Source: Halolactibacillus alkaliphilus (lineage in GTDB: Bacteria; Bacillota; Bacilli; Bacillales; Amphibacillaceae). From it: 64,000 nt of DNA. This document shows, in pieces, positions 26,898-36,157 of this stretch. Each line of letters starts with the position of its first letter. Position 1 is the stretch's first letter. The notes under the pieces are model-generated. The model did not search any database. It worked only from the letters and a program-made list of their open reading frames with translations, and was not told the origin of the DNA. The stretch covers positions 62,001-126,000 of the forward strand of contig NZ_FOWN01000003.1 in NCBI RefSeq assembly GCF_900115465.1, written 5' to 3'. Both the position numbers and the translations under genes were made by a program.

Positions 26898-27854
26898 ATG
26901 ACAACACAACCATTATTTTTATCACCCACACTACAAGAGCGTATTTGGGGTGGAAACAAACTTAACACCGAATTCCACTATGATATCCCATCAGATAAGA
27001 CAGGAGAAGCATGGGTGATTTCAGCACACGAAAACGGACCAAGTATGATTACTAATGGCCCTCTTAAAGGAAAAACATTAACAGACGCGTGGGAACAACA
27101 CCGTGACTATTTTAATCGAAAAGAATCAGACACAGAAGCTTACCCACTACTCGTAAAAATTCTTGATGCCGCGCAAAATTTATCTGTTCAAGTTCACCCA
27201 GATGATACATACGCACGCGAAAAAGAAGGCGTTCCATATGGAAAAACAGAATGTTGGTATGTATTAGATGCTGAACCAGACGCGAAGATTGTTTTCGGTC
27301 ATCACGCTCAATCAGTTACCGAATTAACAACGCTTGCTGAGGAAGGTAAATGGCATGAACTCTTGCGTTATGTACCTGTAACAAAGGGGGACTTTATTTA
27401 CGTGCCAAGCGGTTCGATTCATGCGATTGGTGCAGGAATTGTCATATTAGAGACACAACAAAGCTCTGATATTACTTACCGTGTATATGACTATGATCGT
27501 TTGGACGATCAAGGAAATACACGTGAGTTACATTTGGCACAATCGATTGACGTGACAACTGTCCCTCACAAAGACCCCGCATTGAATCAATCAGAGACAA
27601 CGCGCGGCGATTTAACTGTAACGGAACTTGTAGAAGAACATTATTTCACAGTTGAAAAATGGACATTAAACGGCCAGACAACTGAAACTCAAAATCACGA
27701 CTTTCTACAAGTAAGTGTTATTGAAGGAGAAGGTACGATAACTGTAGATCATGAGAGCTATACTATAAAAAAAGGCACTCACTTTGTCTTACCATATGGC
27801 GTTAACACGTTTGATTTATCCGGTCAGATGACACTTATCACTTCACACTGTTAA
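26898..27854 (+). CDS. manA: mannose-6-phosphate isomerase, class I
   Basis: A 318-residue short (Bacillus-type) type I isomerase that interconverts mannose-6-phosphate and fructose-6-phosphate. Zinc ligands are visible as Gln98 and His100 (VQVHPDD), Glu118 (GKTECWYV) and His175 (SGSIHAIGAG). The cupin-like C-terminal domain is complete. GGAGAAGGAG gives a strong ribosome site. It takes mannose-6-phosphate from the ROK kinase and, after a phosphomannomutase that is not in this window, from mannose-1-phosphate made by the two phosphorylases. Confidence 0.94.
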   Translation: MTTQPLFLSPTLQERIWGGNKLNTEFHYDIPSDKTGEAWVISAHENGPSMITNGPLKGKTLTDAWEQHRDYFNRKESDTEAYPLLVKILDAAQNLSVQVHPDDTYAREKEGVPYGKTECWYVLDAEPDAKIVFGHHAQSVTELTTLAEEGKWHELLRYVPVTKGDFIYVPSGSIHAIGAGIVILETQQSSDITYRVYDYDRLDDQGNTRELHLAQSIDVTTVPHKDPALNQSETTRGDLTVTELVEEHYFTVEKWTLNGQTTETQNHDFLQVSVIEGEGTITVDHESYTIKKGTHFVLPYGVNTFDLSGQMTLITSHC

Positions 27855-27863
27855 TCACTCACA

Positions 27864-27894
27864 CTCTGTCACTCACATGTGACAGAGTTTTTTT
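27864..27894 (+). terminator. manA: terminator after manA
   Basis: CTCTGTCAC and GTGACAGAG form a nine-bp stem with a six-base loop, followed by seven T. Confidence 0.9.
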
Positions 27895-28198
27895 ATCTTC
27901 ACAACTTCTTCACCTTATCGCTAACTATGACAACGGCCATAACCGCCGCAGAAAATAGTTATCCCCTGGAAAAACCCAAAAAGATTGATACCTATTTAGG
28001 TACTGATGATATCGATACTCGGCACATCGATGTGTTTCATCATCAATCAGATAGAGCCTCTGTCACGAAGGCACTGAGACAGGTCTTAAGTTTCAGGAAG
28101 GAGAAATATGCCAACCACCAGATCAGTCCTTCTATCGAGGTAATGAATCAGATAATCAAGCCCCCCGGACTATAACAACATGATGCGCTATCAATAGT
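27895..28198 (+). other. non-coding stretch with possible gene remnant
   Basis: A frame runs from inside the manA terminator to 28175 but has no ribosome site and no family resemblance that I recognise; the part after 27960 looks protein-like (many charged residues) and could be a decayed gene fragment. No terminal repeats mark it as an insertion sequence. Confidence 0.3.
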
Positions 28199-28243
28199 AA
28201 AAAGCCCCCCTATACGCCCGGATGCATTAATGAGGAGGACTTT
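28199..28243 (-). terminator. terminator after Crp/Fnr gene
   Basis: AAGTCCTCC pairs with GGGGGGCTT (two G-T pairs) on the minus strand and is followed by TTTTA. It lies about 55 bases after the stop. Confidence 0.5.
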
Positions 28244-28297
28244 AGCATATTTAGATAGCTATTCCAACAAGCGAAAATAAACAGTGTTAGCCTATTA

Positions 28298-28969
28298 TCA
28301 GATAAGCGGTTGCAATATAACAAATGTTTTAGGACCACGCTTTTTTATATCACCTGCTTTTTCTAAACGTTTAATCGCTCGACTAATACTCTCAGGTGTT
28401 GTTCCTAAATGACTCGCTAAATCTTTTTGTTTCATCGGCAAGTCACACACCACCGGATAACGACTCGGCTGTTTCAGTTGATGCAAATAGTGTTTTAACC
28501 GCACGTCAACTGGACCTGACGTCGCTTGTTGTAAGGCACGTTCGGATTCATCTAATCGAAAAGCTAAGTGCTTTAAGAGCGTTAACGCAATATTAGGATA
28601 AGTCATGAGTAAAGTATCGATGTCTGACTGTTTAATATGACAGATGTGACTGGCCTCAGCCGCTTCCGCAAATAAATCATGATCTTGTTTTAAAAACAAA
28701 GCTAATTCACCCGTGAAGTCACCCGGAAAAAGCTGACGGACAAGCTGTTTTTTCCCCTCTTCATTAGAGCGGTATAATATCACTTTACCCGTTTGCACCA
28801 CGTAAAGTCCCGTTGAACTGTCTCCCGCTTTATACAAAAAGCTCCCTACAGGAAATGATCTAGAGTGAACCACCTTCATCACTTCAGTCAATTCCTTATT
28901 TGGTAAATGATTAAAGATAGGCACCTGTCGCACACAACCAGTCACATGATGACATTCGCTCATATCCAC
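28298..28969 (-). CDS. Crp/Fnr-family transcriptional regulator
   Basis: 223 residues: a cNMP-binding-type beta-roll (about 20-130), a dimer helix and a C-terminal winged helix with recognition helix SHLGTTPESISRAIKRLE. The N terminus has two cysteines (Cys5, Cys12 in CHHVTGC), and three more occur later in the protein, so redox or metal sensing is possible, although the four-cysteine cluster pattern of Fnr is not seen. It lies 38 bases downstream of the metal ATPase gene in the same direction, which suggests it regulates or is cotranscribed with metal efflux. The RBS is GAGGAGGCG. Confidence 0.85.
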   Translation of the reverse strand: MDMSECHHVTGCVRQVPIFNHLPNKELTEVMKVVHSRSFPVGSFLYKAGDSSTGLYVVQTGKVILYRSNEEGKKQLVRQLFPGDFTGELALFLKQDHDLFAEAAEASHICHIKQSDIDTLLMTYPNIALTLLKHLAFRLDESERALQQATSGPVDVRLKHYLHQLKQPSRYPVVCDLPMKQKDLASHLGTTPESISRAIKRLEKAGDIKKRGPKTFVILQPLI

Positions 28970-29007
28970 GCCTCCTCGCTATATTTAGCTTCTAACTTCC
29001 ATAGACG

Positions 29008-30924
29008 TTATTCTACTATTTTTCTACTTTTAATACCTTTACTAGTTAGGTCCCCTTCATACATTATAGCCTCCGTAGTTCCTTTTAACCGGAAATGAAT
29101 CAAACGCATCCCATTTAAAATGACCAGTAACACGCTTGCTTCATGAACAAACATACCTGAGGCTAAATGTATCGTACCATTTAATACACCAATGAGTAAA
29201 AAGAATACCGTTATTAAGGCAAATAATATATTTTGCGTACGGTTTTTCACCGTTTGTTTTGCGAGTTGATAGGCGTGTACCATTTTATCAAGGCGATCAT
29301 TCATCACTACAACATCAGCCGTTTCAATTGCTACATCAGTGCCGCTAAATCCCATCGCAATACCAACATCAGCAAGCGCTAGAGCCGGCGCATCATTAAC
29401 ACCATCACCAACCATGACGACTTTCTCACCTCGAGCTTGTCGTTTTTTTATTTCTGCTAACTTATCTTTTGGTTGAAGTTCTGCTTTAACTTCTGTAATA
29501 CCTAACTGCCTAGCAACATAATGTGCCGTCTTCTCATTATCACCTGTCAGCATAACCAATGATTTAACACCACGCTCTTTTAGCATACGTAGCGCCTGTT
29601 TCGCTTCACTCTTGATGACATCATCGATAACAATATAGCCAATCACCTCATCGTTTCGCGCAACAATCACCGCAGTTTTCCCTTCTTGTTCTCTTACCTT
29701 AATCGCTCGGTTCACTTCAATCGATAAATTAAAACCGTGCTCCTTTAGTAAGCGTCGATTACCTACATAATATCTTGCCCCTTCCCAATCACCTACAAGT
29801 CCTTGACCTTTAATCAATGTAACATCTAAGTGATGATTCGTTAGCTGTACCTCGTTATCAATATAAGCCACAATGGCACGACCAAGATGATGTTCGGAAT
29901 GTCGTTCAAGTTCAGCGACAGCTAACAGCCAATTACCTGAGACGAAGGAAACGACCTCAGTGACAGCCGGTTGACCTTTTGTCAATGTCCCGGTCTTATC
30001 GAACATAAAGGTCGTTGTTTGCTTAAGACGATCAAGCACATCACCACCTTTAAGCAAAACGCCATGTCTTGCACCATTTCCAATCCCACTCACACTCGAT
30101 ACCGGTGCTCCAATCACAAGGGCACCCGGACAGGCAATCACTAAAAAGGTAATCGCTAAGTGTGTATTGCTCGTGACTAAGTAAACAATCACACTGATGA
30201 TCACGACACCCGGTGTGTAGTATTGACTAAATCGATCAAGAAATTTTTCTGTTTTCGATTTTTGATCTTGCGCTTCTTCCACAAGCTCAATAATTTGACT
30301 AAACGCCGTATCTTCACCTACTTTATTAGCAATGACTTTAATGTAACCTTCATCCACAATCGTGCCACTAAAGACATCATCGCCTGCTTTTTTCTCGCGC
30401 AGAACACTTTCACCTGTCATCATCGCCTCATTTACCCACGCATCACCAGAGAAAATAACACCATCAACCGGGACCTTTGCACCTGCTTTCACTATAACCG
30501 TATCCCCTTTATTTACTTCCTCAACACTAACAGTCTTTTCTTCACCGTCTCTAAACACGATCGCACTATCAGGCGCTAGTGATAAAAGTGATTGAATCGA
30601 CGCCCGCGTTTTTTCCAGCGTCCTTACTTCTAAGAAACTCCCAAACAAAAACAAAAAACCTACCACAGCACTTTCAATATACTCACCAATGACCACAGCA
30701 CCTATCATGGCTATAGATACAAGTAAATCTATACTCATATATTTCACTTTTAACGCTTGAATGGAAAAATATACAATCGGTATCGCTGTCAATGTTGTTG
30801 CACTGATCAAAAGAGGCGCAATAAGTACATTAAGACCTAAAAGATAAAATGCGAACGCCAAAATGATGAACAACCCAGCACTCATCATAGCTATTTGTTT
30901 AAATTGATTCATTCGCTTTGCCAC
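29008..30924 (-). CDS. P1B-type heavy-metal ATPase with CPG motif
   Basis: 638 residues, no N-terminal metal-binding domain. The phosphorylated Asp309 is in FDKTGTLTKG; GDGVNDAPALA and MMTGES are present. The transmembrane metal motif is Cys265-Pro266-Gly267, instead of CPC, SPC or TPC, and the last helices carry HEASVLLVILNGMRL. The nucleotide-domain HP motif reads SEHHLG. It exports a transition metal, probably a divalent ion (Fe, Zn, Co or Cd by family), though the altered motifs make substrate assignment unsafe. It is flanked by a Crp/Fnr regulator and an HMA chaperone, likely one transcription unit. Confidence 0.88.
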   Translation of the reverse strand: MAKRMNQFKQIAMMSAGLFIILAFAFYLLGLNVLIAPLLISATTLTAIPIVYFSIQALKVKYMSIDLLVSIAMIGAVVIGEYIESAVVGFLFLFGSFLEVRTLEKTRASIQSLLSLAPDSAIVFRDGEEKTVSVEEVNKGDTVIVKAGAKVPVDGVIFSGDAWVNEAMMTGESVLREKKAGDDVFSGTIVDEGYIKVIANKVGEDTAFSQIIELVEEAQDQKSKTEKFLDRFSQYYTPGVVIISVIVYLVTSNTHLAITFLVIACPGALVIGAPVSSVSGIGNGARHGVLLKGGDVLDRLKQTTTFMFDKTGTLTKGQPAVTEVVSFVSGNWLLAVAELERHSEHHLGRAIVAYIDNEVQLTNHHLDVTLIKGQGLVGDWEGARYYVGNRRLLKEHGFNLSIEVNRAIKVREQEGKTAVIVARNDEVIGYIVIDDVIKSEAKQALRMLKERGVKSLVMLTGDNEKTAHYVARQLGITEVKAELQPKDKLAEIKKRQARGEKVVMVGDGVNDAPALALADVGIAMGFSGTDVAIETADVVVMNDRLDKMVHAYQLAKQTVKNRTQNILFALITVFFLLIGVLNGTIHLASGMFVHEASVLLVILNGMRLIHFRLKGTTEAIMYEGDLTSKGIKSRKIVE

Positions 30925-31020
30925 TTAATAGCTCCTTCCTTTCATTTTATAGGCGACACATATCTTATGGACACTTATTTCTTTCATTAAATATTCGTAT
31001 ATAAAGCGGAGATAGAGAAC

Positions 31021-31048
31021 AGAAAGAACCACCCAAAGGGCTGTTTCT
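31021..31048 (-). terminator. weak hairpin at end of HMA gene
   Basis: AGAAACAGCCC and GGGTGGTTCTTTCT pair imperfectly on the minus strand, overlapping the stop codon, before the ATPase gene. It could allow partial readthrough. Confidence 0.3.
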
Positions 31049-31256
31049 ATCTATTTTTTACAGTGTAACCTAACTTTTCAATCACTGACGCGATTGTTTC
31101 ACGTGACACTTCTTTTTCATTAAAATCCACCTTCACTTTACTAGAATTAAACAACACTTCCACCGCATGAACGCCCGCTTGTTGCTTTATACCAGATTCA
31201 ATTTTCTTTACACAGCTCGGGCACCCGAGCTGTTCTAACTTTAGCGTGATCAACAT
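31047..31256 (-). CDS. HMA-domain metallochaperone
   Basis: A 69-71 residue ferredoxin-like HMA domain with the metal site GCPSCVKKIESG. Of three consecutive ATG codons, the third (31256) has the best distance (eight bases) from AAAGGAGG. The domain is like CopZ or the N-terminal domain of P1B ATPases. The downstream ATPase lacks such a domain, so this separate protein may deliver metal to it. Copper would be the usual cargo of the CxxC site, but the partner ATPase is not a CPC-type copper pump. Confidence 0.88.
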   Translation of the reverse strand: MLITLKLEQLGCPSCVKKIESGIKQQAGVHAVEVLFNSSKVKVDFNEKEVSRETIASVIEKLGYTVKNR

Positions 31257-31467
31257 CATCATGTCCTCCTTTAATTTTTTAACTACTTCTACTATATCGG
31301 TCTTTTATCAAAGATAACTTGACGCCCGTCAAGTTATTCGTCCTTTTTTTATGAACATTTCGTGAACGTTTTAATGTTATTATCCACAACAACTAAAAGC
31401 GTGATATGATGACAATACTTTATTTTTAGAAAATTTAAAATAATCAACTAAATGAACGAGGAGAGAT

Positions 31468-33120
31468 ATGATGTCTACCGCTATTTCAACCAAAAAAACG
31501 GTCAGTCATTACTTAATGGATTTATTCAACACATACTCAATCACACATGCTTTTACGACTGGTCACCCGTTACCCTTTTCACCTCAACAGAAAACGTTTC
31601 CTATCACATCACTTGTTCACGATCAAGCCACCGTCCATGCAGCAGACGGTTACAGTCGTGCAACAGGTTCTGTCGGCGTTTGTTTTTTGCGCAATGACCA
31701 AGCGTTACCGAGCGCCATAACATCTATTGCCACGGCGAAACTCGATTCTGTCCCCCTTGTGATCATGCTCAATCAGTCAAATCGCGAATCACGAATAAAC
31801 GCTGATCCCTTTTCAATGTCACAAGCATTAACGAAAGATTATATCTATGTCCAAAATCATACAGACGTTTTAAACTCTGTCCAAACGGCTATCGAACGAG
31901 CAAAAGAAGGACGACCTGGCATCGTTATAGTAGAAGTGAATTTTCATCACTTCGATGCTTACATCACACATAAACCTTATGTATCGACTAAGAAACCCGC
32001 ACTAAAATTAAAAGATGACCAGGCAAACCTAATATGCGATGCCATAAAACACGCAGAGCGACCTGTCGTACTTGTTGGAGGCGGGGTTATTATAGGCCAG
32101 GCACACGCAGAACTTCACGACTTCATTACACAGACAGAGATACCTTTTGTCAGTACCTTGATGGGACTTGGTGCCTTAGATGAAGACCATCCACTTCACT
32201 TAGGCATGGTCGGTATGCACGGTACATATAGTGCCAATAGAGCTGTTCATAAGGCTGACCTCCTTATTTGTCTTGGCGTTCGCTTTTCTGACAGAATCAC
32301 AGGGAACATTAAAGGATTCTCCCCGTATTCAAAGAAGATACAGATTGATATCGACCCCGCAGAAATAAATAAACTGATTCCTGTGGATATGCCCTTGATT
32401 GGTGATGTAAAAGACGTCTTAGCTAAGATCAATTCGAAGCACTTACAAAAGACGTCGGTGACTTGGATTAACGAAGCACTTTCTTGGCATCAAACATCCG
32501 CAAAATTTCACAAGGTAACACATGAACTTCTTGATCCGTCGATGATATTAACGACGCTTCAACAAGAAGCACGCTGTGATTGTCTCGTTGCGACAGATGT
32601 CGGGCAACACCAAATGTGGACAGCTCATCACTTTAGGTTACGAGGTCCAAGACAACTCCTAACCTCTGGTGGCTTCGGTACGATGGGATATGGGTTACCC
32701 GCAGCCATTGGTGGGGCAAGAAAAAAAGCGAACCAGCAGGTGATTCTTATTAGTGGTGACGGTAGTTTCCAAATGAACCTTCAAGAACTAATGACAGTCA
32801 GTCGGGAACGATTAAATATCAAAATAGCTATTTTCCAAAACGGCTACCTCGGTATGGTGCGTCAGTGGCAACAGCTATTTTACGAACGAAAATACTCAGA
32901 AGTTAAGATATCATCACCAGATTTTAGTATGCTCGCTGAAAGTTATGGTATTAATAGTGGAAAAGCGCATACAATTAAAGAAGCCAAGGCTTTAATAAAG
33001 CAAGCGATGGCAACAGACGGACCCTTTTTAATGACCTTTGCCATTGAAGATGAAAAGAATGTTTACCCGATTGTCCCACCAGGTAGCAGAAACACTGAGG
33101 CAATGTTAGGTGGCGAGTAA
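31468..33120 (+). CDS. acetolactate-synthase-like TPP enzyme, variant active site
   Basis: 550 residues with the three TPP-enzyme domains: Pyr domain (about 10-175), central domain (190-330) and PP domain with the Mg-TPP motif GDGSFQMN and QNGYLGMVRQWQQLFY, close to IlvB. In the Pyr domain, the TPP-activating glutamate of the RHEQ motif is replaced: the sequence reads VHDQATVHAADGY, with Asp52. The usual PGG loop near residue 30 reads TGHPLPFSP. No ilvN, ilvC or alsD lies nearby. It could be a divergent acetolactate synthase or another carboligase/decarboxylase. The RBS is GAGGAG. It ends with a strong terminator. Confidence 0.8.
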   Translation: MMSTAISTKKTVSHYLMDLFNTYSITHAFTTGHPLPFSPQQKTFPITSLVHDQATVHAADGYSRATGSVGVCFLRNDQALPSAITSIATAKLDSVPLVIMLNQSNRESRINADPFSMSQALTKDYIYVQNHTDVLNSVQTAIERAKEGRPGIVIVEVNFHHFDAYITHKPYVSTKKPALKLKDDQANLICDAIKHAERPVVLVGGGVIIGQAHAELHDFITQTEIPFVSTLMGLGALDEDHPLHLGMVGMHGTYSANRAVHKADLLICLGVRFSDRITGNIKGFSPYSKKIQIDIDPAEINKLIPVDMPLIGDVKDVLAKINSKHLQKTSVTWINEALSWHQTSAKFHKVTHELLDPSMILTTLQQEARCDCLVATDVGQHQMWTAHHFRLRGPRQLLTSGGFGTMGYGLPAAIGGARKKANQQVILISGDGSFQMNLQELMTVSRERLNIKIAIFQNGYLGMVRQWQQLFYERKYSEVKISSPDFSMLAESYGINSGKAHTIKEAKALIKQAMATDGPFLMTFAIEDEKNVYPIVPPGSRNTEAMLGGE

Positions 33121-33141
33121 TTGATTAAAAATGTTGTAAGT

Positions 33142-33182
33142 AAAAAAGAGAAGCTAAATTTATACATTAGCTTCTCTTTTTT
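33142..33182. terminator. bidirectional terminator between ALS-like and PAS-MCP genes
   Basis: AAAAGAGAAGCTAA and TTAGCTTCTCTTTT form a 14-bp stem with T runs on both strands between convergent genes. Confidence 0.85.
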
Positions 33183-33194
33183 ATTTCTATTTAT

Positions 33195-34109
33195 CTAAAT
33201 TATCGTTGTTACTTCTTCAGCTTGTTTAGATAGCTGCTCAGCTGCATCTAATACATTATCAAAATCAGTCGTTGCAGTGGCAACATCTTTTTTAGCCACC
33301 TTGATATTTTCCTGCACTTCTTTTGCATCACCGACTATTTGAGAAATTTCGGCTGTTATACGTTCAATGTTTTGTCTTATTTCACCAATAGATTGATCTA
33401 CACCTGTCGCTAATTTCCTTACTTCATCAGCCACCACGCTAAAGCCGCGACCATGTTCACCAGCACGTGCCGCTTCAATTGCTGCGTTTAGGGCTAAAAG
33501 ATTCGTTTGTGACGCAATGCCTCGAATGGTTTTAACGATATCTTGTATAGATGCCGTGTCATTTTGAAGTGTTTCTAATGTGATTTTTGACGTGTCGTAT
33601 GCTCTATCTATTTGCTCGACTTGCTTTGCTAAATCTTTACTGCGGGCAATCCCCGTTTTAGCTCGCTCATTTAATACACGCGACATATCACTTAACTGTT
33701 CTACAACATGCGTTACTGTTTCTTGGCGGCTTGTAATATCTGTTGCTACCTTTACAACACCGACTACTTTACCCGCTGCATTTTTTAACGGCATGTACGT
33801 TGCCTCTAACCAGACCCTATTTCCTGATTTTGCTTTACGGTCAATTTTGTTTTGGTAACTTTTCCCGTTGTATAAATCATTCCAAAATGCATCATAGTCC
33901 TTACTCTTACTAAACGATTCAAAGCAGAGCTCTTTGTGATGCATCCCCAGCATCTCTTTCGTCGAGTAACCTACCGTTCCAGCAAACAACCCGTTCACAT
34001 AAGATACCCGACGATTTAAGTCAAATTGAATAATCGCAAGGTTACTTTCTAGCGCTTCAATAATAAGTTCACTCGCTTCACAGCTTTCAAATAATTTTCT
34101 TTCCATCAT
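33195..34109 (-). CDS. soluble PAS-domain methyl-accepting chemotaxis protein
   Basis: About 304 residues without a membrane segment. An N-terminal PAS domain (about 15-125, with [27 protein letters not shown]) resembles aerotaxis-type sensors; a short MCP signalling domain carries the hairpin tip [24 protein letters not shown] start at ATG 34109, which follows GGGGGAAG; the longer frame from GTG 34133 lacks a good site. The protein probably senses a cytoplasmic redox or flavin/heme signal and talks to CheA. The signalling helices are shorter than in the neighbouring receptor. Confidence 0.85.
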   Translation of the reverse strand: MMERKLFESCEASELIIEALESNLAIIQFDLNRRVSYVNGLFAGTVGYSTKEMLGMHHKELCFESFSKSKDYDAFWNDLYNGKSYQNKIDRKAKSGNRVWLEATYMPLKNAAGKVVGVVKVATDITSRQETVTHVVEQLSDMSRVLNERAKTGIARSKDLAKQVEQIDRAYDTSKITLETLQNDTASIQDIVKTIRGIASQTNLLALNAAIEAARAGEHGRGFSVVADEVRKLATGVDQSIGEIRQNIERITAEISQIVGDAKEVQENIKVAKKDVATATTDFDNVLDAAEQLSKQAEEVTTII

Positions 34110-34318
34110 TTCTTCCCCCATCGACTCTGTCACTTCTGTGACAAGCCTGTCAAATTAACTCACGTGTTACACCCTAACAGTAAAAAACCCCTTCTTTATT
34201 ACTCTCAGCTATATTTATCAATTTTTTAGCGTTTTACTATACATTAACTATACAAAGACTATACAAATCCAGATTAAAAGTCAAAGCATTTGCTTAATCC
34301 GCTTTAAAAACGCTAAAA

Positions 34319-34341
34319 GCCCTGCATGCGTGATGCAGGGC
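34319..34341 (-). terminator. terminator after transmembrane MCP gene
   Basis: GCCCTGCAT and ATGCAGGGC with a five-base loop, followed on the minus strand by TTTTAG. Confidence 0.8.
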
Positions 34342-34349
34342 ACGTTCAC

Positions 34350-36038
34350 TTATGAAATTGTTTTAAAATGACTGACTTCTTTACCTAAGCTCTCCGCTAA
34401 TTCTGCAAGTGTATTTGCGCTTGCAGATATTTCATTCATTGAGCTAGCTGACTGTTCAGAAGAAGCAGCTGTTTCTTCAATACCAGCAGCTGACTCTTGG
34501 GCAACTGATGCTATTTCCTCAATAGATGTATTGATTAAAACACTTTCACTCGTAACATCCGAGAGTGTATTCGTGACATATTCAATCTTTTCAACCATTT
34601 GTTTAATGGCGTCATTAATTACGTTAAAGTTCTGACCTGTTTGAGCCATTTGAACCGTACCCATATTGACTTCATTATAGCCATTTTCTAACGCAAGAAC
34701 GACTTCTTTCGTGTCTCCTTGAATACCTTGAATGATCGTCGTAATTTCTCGCACTGAATCTGAGACGTTTTCTGCTAATTTTCTCACTTCATCAGCTACA
34801 ACCGCAAAGCCTGAACCATGTTCCCCAGCACGTGCTGCTTCAATCGCTGCGTTTAATGCAAGAAGGTTCGTCTGTTCCGCGATATCTTGAATCACATCAA
34901 CAAGTTTGGATACTTGATTCGAGCGCTGCTCAAGACTTGATACTTTCTTCACAGCATCATTCACAATTGAATCAATCTTCATCATTTGATTAATGGCTTG
35001 TTCCATCATTTTATAACCATCATCTGTTTTTTCAATCACTGTCGCAGAATCTTCAGAAACGAGTTCTGTCTTCTCATTAGCCTCTGCAATACGTTTAAGA
35101 AAGTCTTCCATCTTCTCTGACAAGGTAGATACGGTATGTGCTTGCGTTTCAGAACCTGATGACAATTCTTGCATCGTTGAGGCAATTTGTTCTGAACCTT
35201 CGCGTACTTCCAGTGATGATTGCGTTAACGCTTCACTTGCGCCAGATACACGTTCTGCTGCACTTGATACACTGCGAATGACCGCCTGTAAATCTTCTTG
35301 CATCATATTCATCGACTCTGTTAATTCACCAATTTCATCTTTGCGTGTTGTTTTCAATTCATCTTGCGTAAGATCCCCTTGCGCAATAGCTGTTAAACGC
35401 GTCGCGATTTTTTTTAAAGGACTACCTACGTAACGTCCCATGACAACACCTAATATAATCGCTAGAACAACAGCACCAATCGCAATGAAAAAGATAATTG
35501 AGCGCGTCCATATAAAGGCTGACTCGCCATTGGAATAATCTCCTTCAGCAATCACTAAACTTCCATCTCGCAGTTGATAAAGCGTATCGCGAAAAGCACG
35601 AAAATCATTGCCGGCTGTGTCAATGCCCCTAGCCGCTTGTTCAAAAGAGCCACTTGAAACAAGTCTTGCATTCTCGGCCGCTTGAACATTATATGTATTC
35701 CACTGTTCAACCATTTGATCGAATAAGATACGCTCATCAGCTTCCATATTAAATTCACTATATCTTTCAAGTAAGATATCCATTACTTCTAGAGCATTAG
35801 AAGCATCACTACCTCTTGTGGGGTTTTCCTCAGCTACACCCAACAGTAATTGTACACTGATATTTTCACCTGTTTGAATAATTTCTGTCATAACACCGAG
35901 CGGCTCTACTCGGTTTCGATAGAGTAACCGTGTATTATTTTGAATCTGACCCATACCCCATATACCTGCCACGCCGACAACCAATACTAATAGCGCAACA
36001 ACAACATAAGAGCTAATTAATTTACCCTTGATCTTCAT
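34350..36038 (-). CDS. transmembrane methyl-accepting chemotaxis protein
   Basis: 562 residues: TM1 at about 8-30, an extracellular four-helix-bundle ligand domain (31-182), TM2 at about 184-206, HAMP (207-260) and a long cytoplasmic signalling domain with the tip sequence [24 protein letters not shown] and E/A-rich adaptation helices. The ligand is unknown. It stands next to the soluble PAS receptor but is transcribed separately, with its own terminator. Confidence 0.92.
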   Translation of the reverse strand: MKIKGKLISSYVVVALLVLVVGVAGIWGMGQIQNNTRLLYRNRVEPLGVMTEIIQTGENISVQLLLGVAEENPTRGSDASNALEVMDILLERYSEFNMEADERILFDQMVEQWNTYNVQAAENARLVSSGSFEQAARGIDTAGNDFRAFRDTLYQLRDGSLVIAEGDYSNGESAFIWTRSIIFFIAIGAVVLAIILGVVMGRYVGSPLKKIATRLTAIAQGDLTQDELKTTRKDEIGELTESMNMMQEDLQAVIRSVSSAAERVSGASEALTQSSLEVREGSEQIASTMQELSSGSETQAHTVSTLSEKMEDFLKRIAEANEKTELVSEDSATVIEKTDDGYKMMEQAINQMMKIDSIVNDAVKKVSSLEQRSNQVSKLVDVIQDIAEQTNLLALNAAIEAARAGEHGSGFAVVADEVRKLAENVSDSVREITTIIQGIQGDTKEVVLALENGYNEVNMGTVQMAQTGQNFNVINDAIKQMVEKIEYVTNTLSDVTSESVLINTSIEEIASVAQESAAGIEETAASSEQSASSMNEISASANTLAELAESLGKEVSHFKTIS

Positions 36039-36157
36039 TGTTATACCCCCTAAAAAATATCCACTTCCTTCTTATTATATCGTCTCATTCTACTAGTTGT
36101 GAACAGATTCAACAAAAAAACTTATATTTCTTTAGTCGGATGCACAAAAAAACGCCC

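Noticed and set aside
27879-28175. 98-codon frame starting inside the manA terminator
   Set aside because: Its start codon lies in the terminator stem and has no ribosome site; retained only as a possible remnant, not as a gene.
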